Positions 16,351-24,054 of a stretch of 64,000 bases of DNA are shown piece by piece. A program made the position numbers and the translations under genes. The DNA comes from Candidatus Woesearchaeota archaeon. GTDB lineage: Archaea; Nanobdellota; Nanobdellia; Woesearchaeales; JACJVV01. The number at the start of each line of letters is the position of its first letter. The stretch's first letter is position 1. The stretch lies in the NCBI GenBank assembly GCA_020637495.1, contig JACJVV010000002.1:1-64000 (forward strand), given 5' to 3'. The notes beneath the pieces are model-generated. The model saw nothing but the letters and a program-made list of their open reading frames with translations. It did no database searches and was not told the origin of the DNA.

Positions 16351-17061
16351 ATGCTCAAATCTTTGAAATACAAGCTCCAAAACCTGAAGACATACTCTAT
16401 TACCTTGCTTTTCAAGAAAGAGAGACGAGAATTCTTCTGGAATATCTATGTTTATATGCGATGGGTTGATGATATCATCGACGATATGACAATAACAAAG
16501 GATTTCAAGAGACATTTTCTAGAAACACAAAGAAGGAAGATAGAGAAGATGTATCAAGGGAAGAAGCCACATACATACGAAGAATTATGCCTTTATAATG
16601 CAATACAAGCAAACCCAAAGAAAGAATTGAAGAAACATATCCTAAATATGTTCTGGACTTTTGAGTATGACACTAATAGGATCAACAAGAAAGTCAAAGA
16701 GAGAGAATTTCTGAAATACAGCAATTACATAGGCTCTGCATATGCTTTTGTATTCATGCAGATGTTTGATGTAAAAAAGTTTAGCAGGAGATACGATAAA
16801 GATTTCAAGAAATATTTTGGGAAAACTCTGAAAGAAACTGCAAGTGATTATGCACATTACTGTCATCTTGCACATGTGATAAGAGATGAAAAGAAGGATA
16901 TTAAGCTAGGGTACAATAATTTTCCGACAGAGAAACACAAAGAACTATGGAGAAAAAAGATAAGAAAAGAATTCAGCAAGATTAGACCTTGGAGATTCCC
17001 AATATCCTTGCCCTTGAAGATCGCCTTGACATCATTCGCATTACGCTTCGGAAATATCTGA
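16351..17061 (+). CDS. Squalene/phytoene-synthase-like enzyme (short form)
   Basis: 236 aa from the leaderless ATG (MLKSLKYKLQNLK). The fold family joins two prenyl diphosphates head to head. The first Asp-rich motif is DDIIDD (residues 40-45) in YMRWVDDIIDDM. The second is HVIRDEKKD, in place of the usual NxxRDxxED. The central segment AYAFVFMQMF fits the family's substrate channel. It is shorter than squalene or phytoene synthases (about 280-350 aa), and the first Asn of motif two is His, so the product cannot be predicted. A related domain is fused to an Lgt-like protein at 24051. Confidence 0.85.
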   Translation: MLKSLKYKLQNLKTYSITLLFKKERREFFWNIYVYMRWVDDIIDDMTITKDFKRHFLETQRRKIEKMYQGKKPHTYEELCLYNAIQANPKKELKKHILNMFWTFEYDTNRINKKVKEREFLKYSNYIGSAYAFVFMQMFDVKKFSRRYDKDFKKYFGKTLKETASDYAHYCHLAHVIRDEKKDIKLGYNNFPTEKHKELWRKKIRKEFSKIRPWRFPISLPLKIALTSFALRFGNI

Positions 17062-17231
17062 TGTAAAACAGCAAAGTTTAAATACTTAAGATTTCAATCT
17101 TATTCGAATCACAGTCCTTAACTGGATTTTTGTCGGCATCGCCGATATGAATGTGGAGACACCGCTTTGCTCGCATTTGCTTCGCTTGATATGTTTCAAG
17201 CATTTCATTTGTATGCACTGCAAGACTCCTT
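17062..17231 (+). other. Non-coding stretch after the 16351 gene, possible small RNA
   Basis: 170 bp without a convincing gene. It has its own TATA-like TTTAAATA (about 17078-17085), a small hairpin TCGGC-ATC-GCCGA near 17133-17145, and ends in a strong terminator hairpin. It may be a long 3' UTR or an independent RNA. No match to SRP RNA, RNase P RNA, C/D or H/ACA motifs could be made by eye. Confidence 0.35.
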
Positions 17232-17263
17232 GGGTAGCTGAGAAGCTACCCTCCTTTTTCTTT
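17232..17263 (+). terminator. Intrinsic-type terminator hairpin
   Basis: GGGTAGCT and AGCTACCC form a perfect 8-bp stem with a GAGA tetraloop (17240-17243), followed by TCCTTTTTCTTT on the plus strand. It would end rightward transcription from the prenyl-synthase gene or from an RNA in the gap. The stop codon of the leftward gene at 17246 lies inside the stem, so the hairpin may also mark the 3' end of that mRNA. Confidence 0.75.
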
Positions 17264-18214
17264 AACCAAGAATTCAAAGAAACTTAAGATTGATTCTTTT
17301 TTTGACCTGTCATAATCTTCCGGATTCCTTATGTATGCTATAATATCTTGAAATAGATTATCTCCCTTGCCATTTATTTCCTTCAAAAGATTGGAGAAGC
17401 CTTCATTATCATATTCTTTGTATTCCTGAGTCAATCTGACCTCATTGGATATTCTTATCTCTCTATGTTGATTGTAATTTGTCTCGAAGAAGATGCAGTT
17501 ATTCTTACCATCTACAATCTCACCTCCATTATTCATGTACAATATCATTATTGCAAGAGCTATATTGTTGTATCCTGAGAACTGTTCATATGATGGCTTG
17601 TTAACTTTCCTTGCCTTGTACTCTTCTGCAAGCCCTATTCCGATTGTATCGATAAGAAGTACCTTCTCCTGATTTATCAGTCCTGCATCCCATCCATAGT
17701 AGAATCCATTCACGCTTATATCTATTAGACGTGAGTAGAAGACAAGCCTTGTTATGTTATCCATCTCATTGCAATATTCGATGTAAGTCTTATCCCATAA
17801 GCCATCTTCTGTCTCTGTATATTGCCTTAAGTTGTGGTCATTGAATTTTGCAAAATACATTGAAGGACCGTATGTCAACAGATACAACCCTTGCTTATTC
17901 ATGTGCTCAAGAAATCTTATATCGATGTAGTCACTGATTTCATAGATGCTCTTATTATCGATTCTTGCCTGTGAAAGATTGAGGATCACCTTCTTTCCCA
18001 TATAACTAGATAATTCAGGAGTAGTATTCTCTATGAAAATGACATTATAATGTGAGAAATAATCATATATCTCATCAGACAATGCTTCAAATCCCTTATC
18101 AGCAAGGATGGAATCATAGTCGCTATGCCTTGATTCTTCAAGATTGGCATCTATCATTATTGATGAGATTAACACGATTGCAGCTAAAGCCATCAGAACC
18201 AATGTTTTATCCAT
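17246..18214 (-). CDS. Membrane-anchored hypothetical protein
   Basis: 322 aa with an N-terminal hydrophobic segment (LVLMALAAIVLISSIMI) acting as signal anchor; the rest appears extracellular. The part around VNGFYYGWDAGLINQEKVLLIDTIGIGLAEEY and the early SHYNVIFIENTTPEL with KKVILNLSQARIDNKSIYEISDYI recall DUF4350-like alpha/beta sequences, but the match is only an impression. One Cys (NNCIFFE) and no catalytic motif were seen. It is divergent from the ABC-type membrane gene at 18272, with about 57 bp shared promoter space. Function unknown. Confidence 0.65.
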   Translation of the reverse strand: MDKTLVLMALAAIVLISSIMIDANLEESRHSDYDSILADKGFEALSDEIYDYFSHYNVIFIENTTPELSSYMGKKVILNLSQARIDNKSIYEISDYIDIRFLEHMNKQGLYLLTYGPSMYFAKFNDHNLRQYTETEDGLWDKTYIEYCNEMDNITRLVFYSRLIDISVNGFYYGWDAGLINQEKVLLIDTIGIGLAEEYKARKVNKPSYEQFSGYNNIALAIMILYMNNGGEIVDGKNNCIFFETNYNQHREIRISNEVRLTQEYKEYDNEGFSNLLKEINGKGDNLFQDIIAYIRNPEDYDRSKKESILSFFEFLVKEKGG

Positions 18215-18271
18215 AGACTGACCTATTCTCTTAATTTTAAAAAAGTTTTTAATGGCAGATGCTACCTTGAT

Positions 18272-19171
18272 ATGATGTTCATATCATCATTGAAGAATAA
18301 GAGATTCAGGGACATAATATTCTTTGACAGGAAGAAAGTGATCCTCTTCCTGGTATTGTCGATAGTGTCTGTAGCCATCTACACGACCTTCCCTTTGATA
18401 ACCCAATTCTTCATAAGATATCTTTATGATTCTGATCTGAAGCAATTGTTCTACTTTACATTGGCTTTTGCATTTCTTTTTTTCATAAAACTTTTCATTG
18501 ATATAAGGGTTGAGAGGTACAAGTCAAAATATTACCTGAAGCTTGAGAAGAATTTGAAAGAGAGCATATACCTGAAATATGAGAATAATCTAAAGAAGCT
18601 AGTAGAATATAAATCAGACCTTTTCACAACGAACCTGAATCTTTTTGTGCTCTATGTGAAAATCCTATATAGTAACATAATAAGCATTGTCCAGATAGTT
18701 GTAGTATCATTTATAATATTCTTTTTTGATAATACATTGTTCACATACATACTCTATACTCTTCCAGTCCTATTTCTGTTCTTTTTGATAGGCAAGAAGC
18801 TTGAGTACAGCAGGGAGAATATCCCTTTCAGGAATGAGGACTTCGGCCTTATGCTCTACAAGATGAAAGACAAGCCAGACAGAAAGAAAGTGATGTCTCA
18901 GCTTCAGCAGGGTCTTACGAAGAAGATAAAGGATAGGATGCGCCATATCCCTTTGAATGTATCAATGGAATCATTCATAACATTCTTCAGGCTTTTCTAC
19001 ATGGCATATTTCGGTTATTACATAATATCAATGGACATCCACATATCTGGGCTTATTGTAGGGCTTCTCTACATAACTGTATTCCTTCGACCCTGCATCA
19101 AGATAATACAGTCAATGCCGTTCTATAAGATATGTGCTAGATCCTATAGGAAGATAATCTCCCTCTCTTAG
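18272..19171 (+). CDS. Stand-alone ABC-exporter-type transmembrane domain
   Basis: 299 aa with five or six membrane helices. The order and loops (VERYKSKYYLKLEKNLKES after the second helix pair, long intracellular loops, final helices GLIVGLLYITVFLRPC) follow the type-1 exporter membrane domain normally fused to an ATPase. Here the frame stops right after the membrane part, and no Walker motifs occur before the next gene. It may pair with a separately encoded ATPase, may act without one, or be a truncated relic. A second start at the next codon is possible. The assignment to the ABC membrane fold rests on pattern, not on a strict motif. Confidence 0.6.
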   Translation: MMFISSLKNKRFRDIIFFDRKKVILFLVLSIVSVAIYTTFPLITQFFIRYLYDSDLKQLFYFTLAFAFLFFIKLFIDIRVERYKSKYYLKLEKNLKESIYLKYENNLKKLVEYKSDLFTTNLNLFVLYVKILYSNIISIVQIVVVSFIIFFFDNTLFTYILYTLPVLFLFFLIGKKLEYSRENIPFRNEDFGLMLYKMKDKPDRKKVMSQLQQGLTKKIKDRMRHIPLNVSMESFITFFRLFYMAYFGYYIISMDIHISGLIVGLLYITVFLRPCIKIIQSMPFYKICARSYRKIISLS

Positions 19172-19190
19172 ATATCCCATTAACTTCCTT

Positions 19191-20198
19191 CTATACTTTC
19201 TTATAATTATAGATATAATCTATGAAGCTGCTGTAGAACTCATTTATGCTTTCATCATCTATTATGAGGACATTCTCATTGTTGATTGTAACTCCTCTCC
19301 AGCTAGGATTTAGTGTGCCAGTTATAGTGGTAGTGTTATCTATTGTCAATACTTTCGTATGCACGCGTCTGTTGAACTGGTCTACTCTTATCCCTGGGAC
19401 ATTATGGTATTTGATTGAAGAGTCAGTTATGCCTGATTTCTCATATACTCCTTCGATCCATACTCCTCTTTTGCTGGCATTCTTTATAGCTTCTATAACC
19501 GCATCATTAGTCATTGCATATATCGCAAATTTTATCGTTGAATTGGCCTTGTTTATCTCCTTGACTAGCTCATCCTCGCAATCCTGATAAGGGCAGAATA
19601 GGGTCTTTATGCTGATATTTCCTACTTGCACTGTCTCAGGGGTTGAGTTAGGATAGCTTTGGTTTTCATACATTATCCAGAAGTCTGTATTATATTGGTC
19701 TGCCAATTCTTCAGAGTCAATGATGATTGTATCATGGAAATTATAGTCAATTGTATTCTTATTGAATATGGTGCTTCCAGTCAGGACCTTATGATCATCT
19801 ACGATGCAGTAATTGCTGTGCATCATGCCTTCTGCTCCAGTATTGAACCTAACGAACGGTTTGTATATCCTTTTGTTGCCTAGATAATCCTGGTCGACAA
19901 ACAATCTAACTTTAACACCTTGCTCTTCTTTGTTCCATAGTATCTCTTCCAATTCTTCAAAGTTCAATGATCGAAAAGCACAGTTTATCTCTTCTTCTGC
20001 ATCTTCTAGTAAGCTGAATACATGCTCATACCCAGAATCAGACGGCATGAAATAAATAGAGATGTTATTGATCGCTATGCTCTCCTGCGGATATTCTATT
20101 TTCTCATAGGCGAATACATTGTATATGCCAAATCCTATCATTGCCAATATTACCGCTATGCATGTTGCTATGGCGATGTTGATAGTTTTTTCCTTCAT
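19191..20198 (-). CDS. Membrane-anchored phospholipase-D superfamily protein
   Basis: 335 aa from the ATG at 20198, chosen because a TATA box (about 20217-20228) lies 25 bp upstream; a TTG at 20204 is the alternative. One N-terminal membrane helix is followed by two PLD half-domains. The second has the full motif HTKVLTID with downstream GTLNPSWRG. The first reads HSNYCIVDDHKVLTGS, so the catalytic Lys of HxKxxxxD is Asn. The layout is like PLD-type nucleases and phospholipases secreted or facing outwards. Loss of one Lys may lower activity or change substrate. Convergent with the 18272 gene. Confidence 0.8.
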   Translation of the reverse strand: MKEKTINIAIATCIAVILAMIGFGIYNVFAYEKIEYPQESIAINNISIYFMPSDSGYEHVFSLLEDAEEEINCAFRSLNFEELEEILWNKEEQGVKVRLFVDQDYLGNKRIYKPFVRFNTGAEGMMHSNYCIVDDHKVLTGSTIFNKNTIDYNFHDTIIIDSEELADQYNTDFWIMYENQSYPNSTPETVQVGNISIKTLFCPYQDCEDELVKEINKANSTIKFAIYAMTNDAVIEAIKNASKRGVWIEGVYEKSGITDSSIKYHNVPGIRVDQFNRRVHTKVLTIDNTTTITGTLNPSWRGVTINNENVLIIDDESINEFYSSFIDYIYNYKKV

Positions 20199-20273
20199 GG
20201 TCAATCTATTCTTGGATTATATATAAAATTGATTAATAAATTGAAGAGAAATGATTATTAGATTATACCTAAA

Positions 20274-20283
20274 TATTTATAAA
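20274..20283 (+). promoter_or_regulatory. TATA box of the Cys-rich lipoprotein gene
   Basis: TATTTATAAA, 23 bp before the ATG at 20306, giving a leaderless mRNA. Confidence 0.6.
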
Positions 20284-20305
20284 TTCTTGATTTCTGTTTT
20301 GAAGA

Positions 20306-20998
20306 ATGCGAAAAATATTATTCATATTGTTCATAATATCATTATTCTTGTTGGTAGCTAGTTGCAATAATCAGTTAGGAGATGCAACTCAGGCTTTCAA
20401 AGATTCCAAATACGATAAGAGCTCTTCAAGCGATCCTTGTTATAACTTTGTATCTGAACCTTGCAGTAAGGATGGCGATACTCCTTACGCATGCGGTTCT
20501 GGCTCTTGCGCAGGTGTTAAATATAAGATTACAGTTGGAAATACTGTCTGTGATCCTGATACAGGAGAGATTGATTGTGCTGGAACAGAACATTTCTCTG
20601 CATGTACTTGCGGTGGTGGTAATGGACAATGCATTGCTTGTGGTAGTGTAGGAGGAGCTGAATGCCAAGAGATAGAAATATGTTGTGAAGAATGTGAGGC
20701 CTGCACTCAGAATTGTAAAGGTACAGGAACTGTTGAGTGTAATCCAACAGGTTGTAGAACATGTGGTACTGATGGTTGTTGCTGTGGAACTGATGTGTGT
20801 AGTGGTGGAAAATGCTGCCCAGAAGGTCAGTATAATAGTGGTGGGCACTGTTGTGAGATTGGAACATCTTGGAGTGATTATGATGGAAATGGTAATGGTT
20901 TGTGTTGTCCTTCAGGAGAGCATTGTTGTCAAGCATTAGTTTCAAGGAGAATGTATTGCGGAACTTGTGACCCTGGCGGAGCTTATGGTCGTTGTTAA
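20306..20998 (+). CDS. Cysteine-rich lipoprotein-like secreted protein
   Basis: 230 aa. The signal peptide (MRKILFILFIISLFLLVASC) ends in a lipobox-like LVASC, so Cys20 is a candidate lipidation site. The rest has about 40 cysteines in CxxC, CC and CCC patterns (IEICCEECEAC, TDGCCCGTDVC, GKCCPEG) spaced by Gly/Asp/Thr-rich loops, like disulfide-knotted EGF- or granulin-like modules. No enzyme motif. It is leaderless. Highly disulfide-bonded proteins fit an oxidising cell surface. Whether it is lipidated depends on the Lgt-like enzymes 3 kb away; that link is inferred. Confidence 0.75.
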   Translation: MRKILFILFIISLFLLVASCNNQLGDATQAFKDSKYDKSSSSDPCYNFVSEPCSKDGDTPYACGSGSCAGVKYKITVGNTVCDPDTGEIDCAGTEHFSACTCGGGNGQCIACGSVGGAECQEIEICCEECEACTQNCKGTGTVECNPTGCRTCGTDGCCCGTDVCSGGKCCPEGQYNSGGHCCEIGTSWSDYDGNGNGLCCPSGEHCCQALVSRRMYCGTCDPGGAYGRC

Positions 20999-21033
20999 TT
21001 CTTATATTTATTATCTCATAAAAAGAGGAAATT

Positions 21034-21784
21034 ATGAAAAGTAGAATCTATGAAGATAAAAATGGTACTCTAGAATATGTTTATATGAAAGATAAATATA
21101 AAAAGACTATCCTTATAATACCCCCAATAGGCACAAATCCTGATTATGTTTCTAAGATGATTAATTTTTTCAAAATAAAAAGATACAATGTGATCTCTTT
21201 TTATTTTCCATTCCACGGACTGAGATCAAAACTAAATGATTTCAGTAAAATTCCAGATTTAATCTTTGATTTCACAAAAAGATTCAAACCAGATTATGTA
21301 GTAACCGTTTGTGGAAGCAGCAGTTTAGTATTACAATTATCAGATAGATATAAATTCAAAAGGGTAGCAATAATACAACCTTTTTTCCTAAGTTTCATAT
21401 CTTACTACGCAAGATTCATGTTAAAATTTGGAGTTCTTCTTACTAAAATTAGATTTCTGTTTCCTAAAGTCAAGAAATCAAAGGTTTCCTAAAAACGAAT
21501 AAAGATTTGATTATCCCTGATAATGTTGTTAAGAAAGAACATTAGCTTTTCAATTTACATAAAATACTACTCAACATACATAATAAAAAGAATTTTGATT
21601 TCAATTAAACTCACCCACCTTATTCTGCTTTGGAAAAGGGGATAAGCTGATAAAATCTGAAAAGCTTATACAGAAGATAGAAAAGAAAAAGAATGCTCAT
21701 TATTGCATAATTGACTCAGATCATTTCTTCGGAGATTACCCCGATGAATTGTTAAACAGGATACATTCTTTCTTTAGCAAATAA
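21034..21784 (+). pseudogene. Decayed alpha/beta hydrolase
   Basis: The first 152 codons (to the TAA at 21490-21492) encode the N-terminal half: strand ILIIPPIGTNPDYV, and the nucleophile elbow VCGSSSLVLQ with Ser. After the stop, other frames continue the homologous text: KDLIIPDNVVKKEH, stop, then ILLNIHNKKNFDFN, stop, then a frame from about 21600 with LFCFGKGDKLI (acid Asp region) and CIIDSDHFFGDYPDELL (catalytic His), ending at 21782-21784. At least two stops and frame changes separate the catalytic halves, so the gene is inactive unless sequencing errors explain this. It ends exactly where the convergent radical SAM gene ends. Confidence 0.8.
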
Positions 21785-23236
21785 TCAATTTTCATACCAC
21801 TCCGGTCTGACATGTGTTTGATTTAAGAACAAATACTTGAATGTCTTCTGTGCAATGCTCCATTGCACTTTGCTTCGTCTTCCTCCTTTGAAGAAGCTAG
21901 CATATGTTGAAGGCGTCAAGAATACTTTTCGTGCAATCTCAGCCTTCATTATCCTGAACACTTGCTCTTTTGAATACTTCTTTGTATGCAGGACTGGCTG
22001 GATCATGTTATAGTCTTTGAAATTCCTTGACAAGAATCCTGCAGAACTTAATTTATTGTATACATCTGTTCCTGGATAAGGTGTATAAGGTATGAAGAAA
22101 CATACATCAGAGAATCTTTTGTCAAGTAAAGTTGTAAGCATCCTCATCTTCTTCCTTGTCTCATCAGGTATGCCATATATGACTGTGATCAATCTTAGTA
22201 TGTTTGGATAATGTTCTCTTAATATCTCCAATGCTTCCAATGATGTGTTTGAATAATTGTTTCTCTTCCGTATGAAATCCATGCTTTCCTTATCCAATCT
22301 CTCTACACCTATATTGGCTTGCACTAATCCTGTATCATAGGCTTTTCTTAGAACTCCGCTCTTATGGTCCCTTATTATGCAATCAGATCTCATCCAGGCA
22401 GTCTGCTGGACTTTTATGTCAGAAGCTGCCATCAGGTCTGTAAAATCGCTAAACCATTTTGGATTAGCATTATGGAGTCCGTCTACCCAATTTATTGTTT
22501 TTCTTTTATATTTCTTGACAACATGTTCAACCTCAGCAAAAGTTTTCTCTGGACTTTTTGTCCTGTAACATGCTGTGTTATTATTGTCCATGATCTTCCA
22601 TATGGAACAGAAGCTGCAATCGAATGTGCATCCTCTTCCATGTTCCATAGCAACAAAGTCCTTATGATTCTTGCTATCTTTTCCATATAGTTCCATCTTA
22701 AGAAGATCATATGCTGGCATTGGCAACTTATCCATGTCGCATAATTCTCTCCTAGGTGTTACTTTGACAGTGCCATCGGATAGATAAGCGATACCTTTTA
22801 CGTTGGAATAATCAGGATTGCTCTTCTTGACTTCTTTGAGCAGTTCCAGAAGAGTGTATTCCCCTTCAGCTTTTATGATGAAATCTATGGGATACCTTTT
22901 CAGGTCTTTTTCCATATGAGTGAAATAATATCCACCGCATATCACCAATGAATCTGGATGGAAATGCTTAGAAGTCTTTATCAGCTTGAATGCCTCATCG
23001 ACGCTGCTTACCTCTTCTCCTATGCAGAGGGCATCATAGCTTTTCTTCTCAATGATCTTGGTGAGACTTCTCCATCCTATCTTTTCGATGCAGCAATCAA
23101 GAATCTCTACTTCAAACCCTCCATCTTCGCGCAATACAGCTGCCATGCTAGCGAAGCCTAATGGCTGCCAGAAACTACTGCTTTCAGAGTTCATCGGCCA
23201 CATGTATCGTGGCGGTCTTATGAATAGGACTTTCAT
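21785..23236 (-). CDS. B12-binding-type radical SAM enzyme
   Basis: 483 aa from the ATG at 23236 (MKVLFIRPPRYMWPMN). An in-frame codon at 23266 would lie only about 14 bp from the TATA box and is rejected. The N-terminal 150 residues form a Rossmann-like B12-binding domain (FASMAAVLREDG, EVEILDCCIEKIGW). The radical SAM triad is in GRGCTFDCSFCSIW. Downstream ITVIYGIPDETRKKM and CFFIPYTPYPGTDVY are typical of class B/lipid-modifying subfamilies. It is divergent from two Lgt-like genes, so a role in lipid or lipoprotein modification is attractive but unproven. Confidence 0.87.
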   Translation of the reverse strand: MKVLFIRPPRYMWPMNSESSSFWQPLGFASMAAVLREDGGFEVEILDCCIEKIGWRSLTKIIEKKSYDALCIGEEVSSVDEAFKLIKTSKHFHPDSLVICGGYYFTHMEKDLKRYPIDFIIKAEGEYTLLELLKEVKKSNPDYSNVKGIAYLSDGTVKVTPRRELCDMDKLPMPAYDLLKMELYGKDSKNHKDFVAMEHGRGCTFDCSFCSIWKIMDNNNTACYRTKSPEKTFAEVEHVVKKYKRKTINWVDGLHNANPKWFSDFTDLMAASDIKVQQTAWMRSDCIIRDHKSGVLRKAYDTGLVQANIGVERLDKESMDFIRKRNNYSNTSLEALEILREHYPNILRLITVIYGIPDETRKKMRMLTTLLDKRFSDVCFFIPYTPYPGTDVYNKLSSAGFLSRNFKDYNMIQPVLHTKKYSKEQVFRIMKAEIARKVFLTPSTYASFFKGGRRSKVQWSIAQKTFKYLFLNQTHVRPEWYEN

Positions 23237-23250
23237 TTTGTATACAAAAT
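23235..23250. promoter_or_regulatory. Perfect 16-bp palindrome over the radical SAM start
   Basis: ATTTTGTATACAAAAT spans the initiation region and first base of the start codon of the 21785-23236 gene, about 25-45 bp downstream of its TATA box. A dimeric repressor bound here would block initiation, so it is a candidate operator. No regulator gene adjoins. Confidence 0.6.
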
Positions 23251-23271
23251 ACCTATTATTGGACAAGCGTC

Positions 23272-23286
23272 TTTTTTTTATATAAT
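23272..23286. promoter_or_regulatory. Shared TATA region of the divergent lipid genes
   Basis: The plus strand reads TTTTTTTATATAAT. In the plus direction it is about 25 bp before the Lgt-like start at 23305. In the minus direction TTATATAAAAAAA serves the radical SAM gene. One near-symmetric TATA element may drive both. Confidence 0.5.
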
Positions 23287-23304
23287 TGACTATGCTATAT
23301 TGCT

Positions 23305-24054
23305 ATGATCAATCTTTTACCAATTCCAAAGACATTCCATTTATTCAACCTAACTCTGCCAATTTGGGGTATGATATTCATCCTGGCAATCATAATACCT
23401 ACTAGGACATTCGGGCATTGTTGGAGGAAGAATGAGTTCAGTATGGATCTTGCTTGGCCTGCAATTCTCCATTTTGCATTCTGGACATTTCTAGGATTTC
23501 ATCTCTTCAATTTTATTTTCGTATCACAAGACTTCTCACAGCTTCTCTCAATAAGAGGGAATGATTCAGCAGGGTTCATACTAGGAGTAATTGCATATTC
23601 TATCTATCTGAAAAAGAACAATCTTTCAATTCCTATAGGATTGGATATAATTGGGATGACTCTTCTGGCAATGGCAACATTGATGCGTTTCTCAGATATG
23701 CTGATTGGAGACAAGGTAGGGCTTCCAGCTAATCTTCCATGGTCAATAATGCATAATGATATAGCAACTCATCCAGTGGGCATCTATTATTTCATCTCAA
23801 CCTTGATAATATTGATAATTATCCTTGCAACAAAGAGATACTTCGCTAAACCCGGGAACCTTTTCTTCACATCAATTATCCTGATAGGCATCTCCAGATT
23901 CTTCATAGACATTTTTAGGGTTTTTCCACCTCATGATTATCTTAACCTTTCAGTCCACCAGATTGCATGGGCAGCATATGCAATAGTTGCGTTCATCCTT
24001 CTGAAATATCGACCATCACCTTTTTATACAGAAAAGGTATGGAAATTGGAATGA
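23305..24054 (+). CDS. Lgt-like (prolipoprotein diacylglyceryl transferase fold) membrane protein
   Basis: 249 aa with about seven membrane helices. Lgt landmarks are seen in order: R128FSDMLIGDKVG, matching the bacterial RxxNFxNxExxG block but with Asp136 for Glu; H156PVGIYYF, matching HPxxLYE; RFFIDIFR, matching RFxxExxR with Asp for Glu; and LSVHQIAW, matching the GQ block. Bacterial Lgt moves diacylglycerol from phosphatidylglycerol to a lipobox Cys. In an archaeon the donor would be a dialkylglycerol lipid. The next gene overlaps by 4 bp. Substitutions at acidic positions leave activity uncertain. Confidence 0.78.
   Translation: MINLLPIPKTFHLFNLTLPIWGMIFILAIIIPTRTFGHCWRKNEFSMDLAWPAILHFAFWTFLGFHLFNFIFVSQDFSQLLSIRGNDSAGFILGVIAYSIYLKKNNLSIPIGLDIIGMTLLAMATLMRFSDMLIGDKVGLPANLPWSIMHNDIATHPVGIYYFISTLIILIIILATKRYFAKPGNLFFTSIILIGISRFFIDIFRVFPPHDYLNLSVHQIAWAAYAIVAFILLKYRPSPFYTEKVWKLE

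Noticed and set aside
20426..20945. Minus-strand frames opposite the Cys-rich lipoprotein gene
   Set aside because: Antisense of Cys/Gly codon repeats produces long open frames rich in Thr/Ser/His; no signals.
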